Assembly: GCA_048013815.1 (NCBI GenBank)
Contig: CM106585.1
Span: 20,956,001 to 21,020,000, forward strand
DNA: 64,000 nt
Reading direction: 5' to 3'
Source of the DNA: Setoptus koraiensis
Taxonomy: Eukaryota > Arthropoda
The stretch's first letter is position 1; each line of letters begins with the position of its first letter. The notes beneath the pieces are model-generated. The model saw nothing but the letters and a program-made list of their open reading frames with translations. It was not told the DNA's origin and ran no database searches. This document shows, piece by piece, positions 58,645 through 64,000 of this stretch. The position numbers and the translations under genes were made by a program.

Positions 58645-60433
58645 GTAAGCAATGTCGAAAGCAATCAATTGTGACAGGTTGGCCAGTGGGAATTGGCAAC
58701 ATTGGCGACCATCATTCCTGAGATGAAGATTCTCTCTTTTTTTTTTGATTATCAGATTTTTGATTGTTCGTTGCTAGTTGCCAACTGCGGGTTCATCATC
58801 TTTTGTCTGTGTTACTGTGAGAGAGCGGGAGAATTTATTATCGGCCGGTCGATTCGCCAGCTAACCTTGAGCCGGTGCAGCACCACAACAACACCACCAC
58901 CAACAACAACAGCAACAACGACAACAACAGCAGCAGCAGCAACAGCAGCAACAACGGCAACAACAACAGCAACAACGAAGCGAACTATCGTGTGAATGCT
59001 AACAAGAATACGCTGCCTTTGTCATGACGACAACAACAACGACAACAACAACAGGTGATGCTGCCGTTCATCATTAGCTCATCGTCCAATAATCTGTCGG
59101 AGGTGACCAATGCGGTCTCACTGCTGCTTACTGTTGCCGCCATGACCACGATGAGAACGGAAATCAAAGGCCAAGTTGCTACCTGTTTGCACTTTATTAC
59201 TGTGATTTAGTTTACGTTGAGAGATTGTGTACACCCCACACATAGCAGTGAAGCTGCATCACGCCTTAATGAGCATCATGCAACAGAAGACAAACACGAT
59301 CGCTCGCATTATTCATATCAGTGCCAGGCATCTCACAGTTGAGTCAGCATAATGATAATAATTACACAGTCACTCTACTCACAATAAGACATGATGCAAA
59401 TTCTTCTCAATCTCACAAAATTCTTGCTGGAAATTCTCTAGTTGGCTCGCAAATCAAATTAACATGCACACACATACAGGAACAGCGACTTTCTCACAGT
59501 GTCAGCGACATGATTAGCAACGCAACACATGCCCAATACAATATATAAAATTAAATCCAGATATTTGAGTTTAATGATCTCTCACTATGGCCGCTGTCCA
59601 CATATGATTATTAGCGGCACAATTGGATTTGTAGCTGCAAACAGCCAACAACAAACAGAATTCATTAGTTTGCTTCGTTTGTCGGCTGGCCGTGTCCAAC
59701 AGCGTGAGCGTAATCACTTTACTCACTTGTTAGCGTAACTGATGAATTGAGGTTCGCAGCTAAAAAGTAAAAACATTTTATGAAACATAATTGTTACATT
59801 AATCGATTACTCGAACTTGATTTAAATTTATTTTTGCAAGCTGAATCGAATGGACAAAAGCAGTCGGGCCAGCATCACTGTGATTTGGTCGCTTGCCATC
59901 TCGTCATCGTCGTCATCATCGTCGTCACCATCATCATCGCCATCATCATCGACATGGTCATCGCCATCTTCATCAGCGCCATTATGTGACATGACGCAGC
60001 AGCATCGTCTCCCCGCAAAAGGTGGCTGTTTGAGGTGATTGTGTGCCGGCGAGACAGTGGGCAACAAGCAACAAGTGCATGCGATTGACCAATCGAGCTC
60101 TCTTTCAATTAATGTTGACCCTGTGAGATTATCGGCCACAGCCAATACGTCTCTCTCTCTCTCTCTCTAATCCGTCTATGGCCAATTTATAGACGGCACT
60201 TGTCGTGTCTCGCCGGCAAAAGACAAGCGAGCGCCTCCTCGATCCATCATACAGAGTGGATCGCTAATGAGAACATGCTCTTCGAATGTAAACTTGAAAG
60301 CTCTCAATGGCGCAACGCTTCTGGCTCTATAATGCCGCCAACTAATTAACTGTTAATGATCCACGCCACTCTGTTATTAGTCTCATAATCAATCTAACGA
60401 TCTTGCCATCATTTTTGTTGTTATTATGTCCAG
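58645..60433 (+). other. 1.8-kb third intron of the FERM gene
   Basis: GTAAGC donor and GTCCAG acceptor, phase 1. It holds a CAA/CAG-rich tract at 58880-59055 and a TCGTCATCATC tract at about 59900-59985. No coding sequence is supported. Confidence 0.8.
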
Positions 60434-60512
60434 ACGTGACCCCCATGACTGTGTATTTCGGTGTCAAATTTTACGCCACTGATCCGTGCAAGCTGGTCGA
60501 GGAGATTACAAG
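60434..60512 (+). CDS. EPB41L4A-like: EPB41L4A-like FERM protein, exon 4 (F1-F2 junction)
   Basis: 79 bases, entering in phase 1 and leaving in phase 2. It reads DVTPMTVYFGVKFYATDPCK, then LVEEIT and the first two bases of Arg. Human EPB41L4A has [24 protein letters not shown] here (from memory), so nearly every position is explained. The AAG|GTTTGT donor is weaker than its neighbours. Confidence 0.9.
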
Positions 60513-60722
60513 GTTTGTATACCAGCAGCACTATATATAATCATGTTGTTATATATAGCTATACAACATAATAATAATCATTTACGGCCGGCATTAATTG
60601 GCCGATGTTGGCCGCCATTTCAGTTGCGGTGCCAGCGATACTCGATAGATCGATCAATTTCTAATCAATGTCACACACGCTCTTTGGTCATCTTTCACAC
60701 GACTTTATTCATACTTGAGTAG

Positions 60723-60820
60723 ATATCAATTCTTTCTGCAAATAAAACAAGACATTCTGCAGGCCAGGCTGCCCGTTTCGTTCGAGCTCTCGGTTGAGCT
60801 GTTTGCGCTGGCCGTTCAAT
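60723..60820 (+). CDS. EPB41L4A-like: EPB41L4A-like FERM protein, exon 5 (F2 start)
   Basis: 98 bases after TTGAGTAG and before GTAAGT, phase 2 in and phase 1 out. It reads [19 protein letters not shown], then [14 protein letters not shown]. This is the F2 acyl-CoA-binding-like helical lobe start ([20 protein letters not shown] in EPB41L4A, from memory). Confidence 0.9.
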
Positions 60821-61050
60821 GTAAGTGAAACTGCTGCCCTCGGCCAGTGAAAACAATTTCAATCTCATTTCCTCTTTAAAGCTTTCAAACATCTCTCTAT
60901 GCTGACATTTTCTTCAATTTCTCAGTTTCACTTATCTGAGAGAACGAAGAAAAAAGTCAGTCTCACGCATAACGAGTGAGAGCGGCATGTCAATTAACGC
61001 GCGATGTCTGTCTTATGTCTCATGTCCAACCAAATACTGTATTATTTTAG

Positions 61051-61351
61051 CCGAACTTGGCGACTATGACCCGCAACGCCATCTGGATGGTTACGTTGGA
61101 GAGTTTCAGTTTGTACCAAATCAAACTGTTGATTTAGAGAAACGCGCCGCAATTTATCACAGAAATCACCTAAATGGACAGGTGCCCGCTACAGCGGAAT
61201 TGAATTTTCTCGAACGAGTCAAATGGTTGGACTTGTACGGTTGTCATTTAATACCGATCCAATACGAAAATTGCGACGAGTACGCGCTCGGTCTCGGCCC
61301 GACAGGCATTCTGGTGTTGCGAAATAAGTTCAAGGTGGCCCACTACCTCTG
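61051..61351 (+). CDS. EPB41L4A-like: EPB41L4A-like FERM protein, exon 6 (F2 to F3)
   Basis: 301 bases from TATTATTTTAG to a GTAACT donor, phase 1 in and phase 2 out. It reads [20 protein letters not shown], a classic FERM F2 block. FLERVKWLDLYGCHLIPI and YALGLGPTGILVLRNKFK then lead into F3. EPB41L4A has [20 protein letters not shown] at the same place (from memory), down to the split Ser codon. That distinguishes this gene from yurt/EPB41L5 and FRMD3/5 types. Confidence 0.93.
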
Positions 61352-61579
61352 GTAACTATCTATCCAACTTGGATAATCCGATACATTATCCAATGCATTA
61401 TCCAATGCATTACCCAATGTATTACGAGTCATGACAAGTATCAACTTGCTGACTACGAGGAACGGTTTATCATTTATTAATTATCATCTATTAATCATCA
61501 TCTATTAATCATCATCTATCATTTATCTCCAACCGATTGCTCTGTGTATGGTCAATATTATGTCAACATGATTAATTAG
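61352..61579 (+). other. 228-bp sixth intron of the FERM gene
   Basis: GTAACT donor and TTAATTAG acceptor, phase 2. It contains a 14-bp array of CATTATCCAATG (about 61383-61420) and a TCATCTATTAA array (about 61470-61520), both compact tandem repeats inside a short intron. Confidence 0.85.
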
Positions 61580-64000
61580 GCCTCGCATAGTCAAGGGCAA
61601 GTGCCAGGGACGGTGCTTCCTGTTGGATGTTGTGGACAAAAACAACGAAAAGAACCGCTACGGATTCCGTTTGGCCAACAAGGACGACTCGCGACAGCTC
61701 AAGGAATCTGTTTGCTTGCACAAGGAATTCTTTCAATTGACACACAGCCCCAACAGTTTGAGCCATTCGGGCGCCAACCAGGCCAGTCAACGATTGTCCG
61801 AACGTTTCCGTAACAGCATTAGAAGCGCCATAAATATTGGCTCTCACCATCATCACCAGCAGCAACTAGCGGGCTCGTCTGGATCGTTGAGCTCGAAAAA
61901 GAGCGCAAAATTACGCTCGTCCAGTAAATCACAACAATTGCATTACATGCAACAGCAGCACCAAGCTAGTCAGCGTTCGTTGGGTTCACACTCTGTGCAT
62001 AATGGATCTATTGTTGGCCTAAACACTGATTACAATACAAGGCAACAGCCCACTGTTGTTAGAATGCCCAGTCGTCGTTATAGCAACCGAGATATAAGCA
62101 GAAGCAATGGCAATTTGATGATAGCAACAACCAAAACAAACCAAACTCAGGCAAACAATATGCAACCAACATCGGCCATGGCGATGGCCTACAATATGAA
62201 CATTGGCAAATCGCAAACTCTTAAAGCGACACCTACTCAAAAGATGACACACACAACAAACAACCACAAGGGCCACTACAATCATTATAATCAAACGGAA
62301 ATGGCCTCGCTGGGACTATTGACGCATTCGCACAATAACGGCACAACAACCAGCAACGTAGCTATTGTGCCGCCGGGCAGGCATATTGTTCAGCCTAGCA
62401 TATATAAGGCCTCGTCTATTGTTAACGGTATGCATACTATAGGCGCCACTACAACCACTAATCACACAAACGACTTAATGATGCAACAATTCACTAGGTC
62501 CTCTAGGCACAATTCTAGCAGTGTCAATCCGTCACCGCGCAGTGTTCGTAGTCAGCGATTGTCTCATCAACAGCAAGCGCGTCACTCGCAATCAAATCAC
62601 GACAGTCTTCATTTTGTATCGTCTGCATCGGCCGGCCACGGGCCCGCCGGCTCAATGGCCGCCCCAGGCCTACCAACGCAAGCAATTTATCCTGTTGCAA
62701 GCAACACTCAACTTGTGGGTCCGTTGTATCCGGCAAACAAATTAATTGGGGCCCCGATTGTTGCCAAGACAAACCAAAAACATCACAACAACAAGCAGCA
62801 GCAGCAACAAATGCAAAACGACACTCTAATCAATGTAAATAATAACGACACTCACCATTCTAATCAAACGGCCACCATGACGGCCTACATGCCGCCTCCG
62901 CCGCCTGCCTACAGTGGACCGCGACCTCAGCAATTGCAACAGCAACGGCACCTATTCTCTGACAGTGAAAGCGAATTGAGCAAGAGCAACTCGAAGCTGT
63001 CAGAAATGAGACACAACAACAACATGATGATGTCGTCGCAATCGTATCATCATCATCAGCAGCAGCAGCAACAGCAGCAGCATCATGGCAATCATTTAGA
63101 CAATAGGCGCGATCGCAACAATAACAGTACTCGACATAACGAGCCGGCAACGCTAATCATACAAAACAACGACCCGTATCAATCACAGTCTAGATCATCT
63201 AGGACACATTCGGCATCCACAAGATACCTCAACAACAGCACTAACGATGTACAAGCAACAGACAGAATGAGGGGTCCCAACGATAATCGCCATCAAAGGA
63301 AACGCAATCATTCTAAGAGCAGCAGACATCGTAGCAACTATGACGACGACAATGAGGCCATTTTAAATAGCAACGACGATGATGACGACGACGACGATCC
63401 AAGTGGCGAAGACGAGACACTAACATACAATGGCAAGCCAGTCACCAACAGCAAGCGTGCTGATCGGGTCCATCATGATAGTTATGACAGTGATACTTAT
63501 TACAGTGACGATTGTGGCGCATCTAGCGACGATGATCAATCTTATAGATCGGGTTGCTCGTCGACAAATGACCTAATGAACAGCAGTCGTAAGTCGTCTC
63601 ATTCCAATAGACAAACTAAGAGTGGCAACAACAGGAAGAGCAGATGCCATTCGTCGTCGCACAAACAATCACATCATAGGAATAGCAGCGAAAATCATCA
63701 TGGCAAATCAAGTCACCATTCCAGAAACGGTGATTCATATAGCAATAGACACAGGGATTCGCATCACAGAGATCGGTCATCAATGAAAAATCAACAACAA
63801 CAACAGGTATCTAATTTGAATAATGCGACATCGGCTGTTCAGAGCAACGCAACAAGTGGTGGACAGATTAGCAGTTTTGTCGGTGGCGGAAACCAGGAGA
63901 AGCTAAACGGCATTACAAGCGGCATTTCGTCGTCATCGCAACAACACAGTAATCAGCTACAATCGGTGGATTCTCAATGGAAGGCCATACAAGAGAGACA
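61580..64000 (+). CDS. EPB41L4A-like: EPB41L4A-like FERM protein, exon 7: end of F3 and long tail, open past the window
   Basis: The Trp codon is completed across the splice. F3 follows: PRIVKGKCQGRCFLLDVVD, then FRLANKDD and ESVCLHKEFFQL. The last block aligns with the F3 helix HLWKCSVEHHTFF of EPB41L4A, but the usual Trp is replaced by Lys here, which is odd. After a FERM-adjacent RLSERFRNSIRSAI comes a tail of over 700 residues rich in Gln, Asn, His and Ser. It contains a PPAY (PPxY) motif at 62901-62912, an Asp run near 63380-63400, and many Ser/Arg-rich patches. At the window edge it reads VDSQWKAIQERQ, close to VDSAPQWEAVLRRQ in the EPB41L4A tail (from memory); this supports orthology beyond the FERM domain. 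No stop occurs in 2,421 bases. About 1,046 codons of the gene lie in the window and the C-terminus is missing. Confidence 0.9.

Noticed and set aside
58985-59167. Minus-strand 60-codon frame with a Cys-rich end
   Set aside because: Lies in the third FERM intron; cysteines come from a CAA tract read backwards.

Overview
The window is animal nuclear DNA: introns with GT..AG ends, large introns, many microsatellites, transposons and a 500-base assembly gap. The two conserved genes, both on the + strand, point to an arthropod. The serotonin receptor, as I remember the family, is closest to arthropod 5-HT1A-type receptors. The abundance of CAA/CAG tracts and Asn/Gln/His-rich tails would fit an acariform mite, but that is a guess.

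Layout. (1) 1-18,470: the 3' part of a 5-HT1-type serotonin receptor gene. It has an exon for TM3 end to TM5 (1100-1409), a 13.8-kb intron, a small exon (15236-15470), and a large last exon (15799-18167) holding most of a giant third intracellular loop, TM6, TM7 and a long tail. The N-terminus and TM1-TM3 lie upstream of the window. (2) About 18.5-31.1 kb: an AT-richer block of a different character. It holds nested repeats: two copies of a TIR element rich in CCGGAAGT, a second TIR family with AAAAATTAAGCGCT ends, a foldback element, minisatellites, a copia remnant, and a nearly identical tandem pair of 0.83/0.88-kb spliced units encoding an Arg/Gly-rich peptide. One small secreted-protein gene (19698-19922, minus) sits here with its own TATA box and poly(A) signals. 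(3) 31.1-36.2 kb: intergenic sequence with one weak two-exon candidate near 31.8-32.0 kb. (4) 36,235 to the window end: an EPB41L4A-like FERM-domain gene. I assembled seven exons by hand, all phase-compatible. The first is separated by a 22-kb intron; the last is open past base 64000.

The two conserved genes are not an operon and need not be functionally linked. The receptor would couple serotonin to G proteins at the plasma membrane. The FERM protein would link membrane proteins to cytoplasmic or cytoskeletal partners. The giant introns contain microsatellites, 7-15-bp minisatellites and an unusual number of short perfect inverted repeats, but no coding sequence I can support. I saw no rRNA, CRISPR array or prokaryotic feature; tRNAs cannot be excluded by eye.
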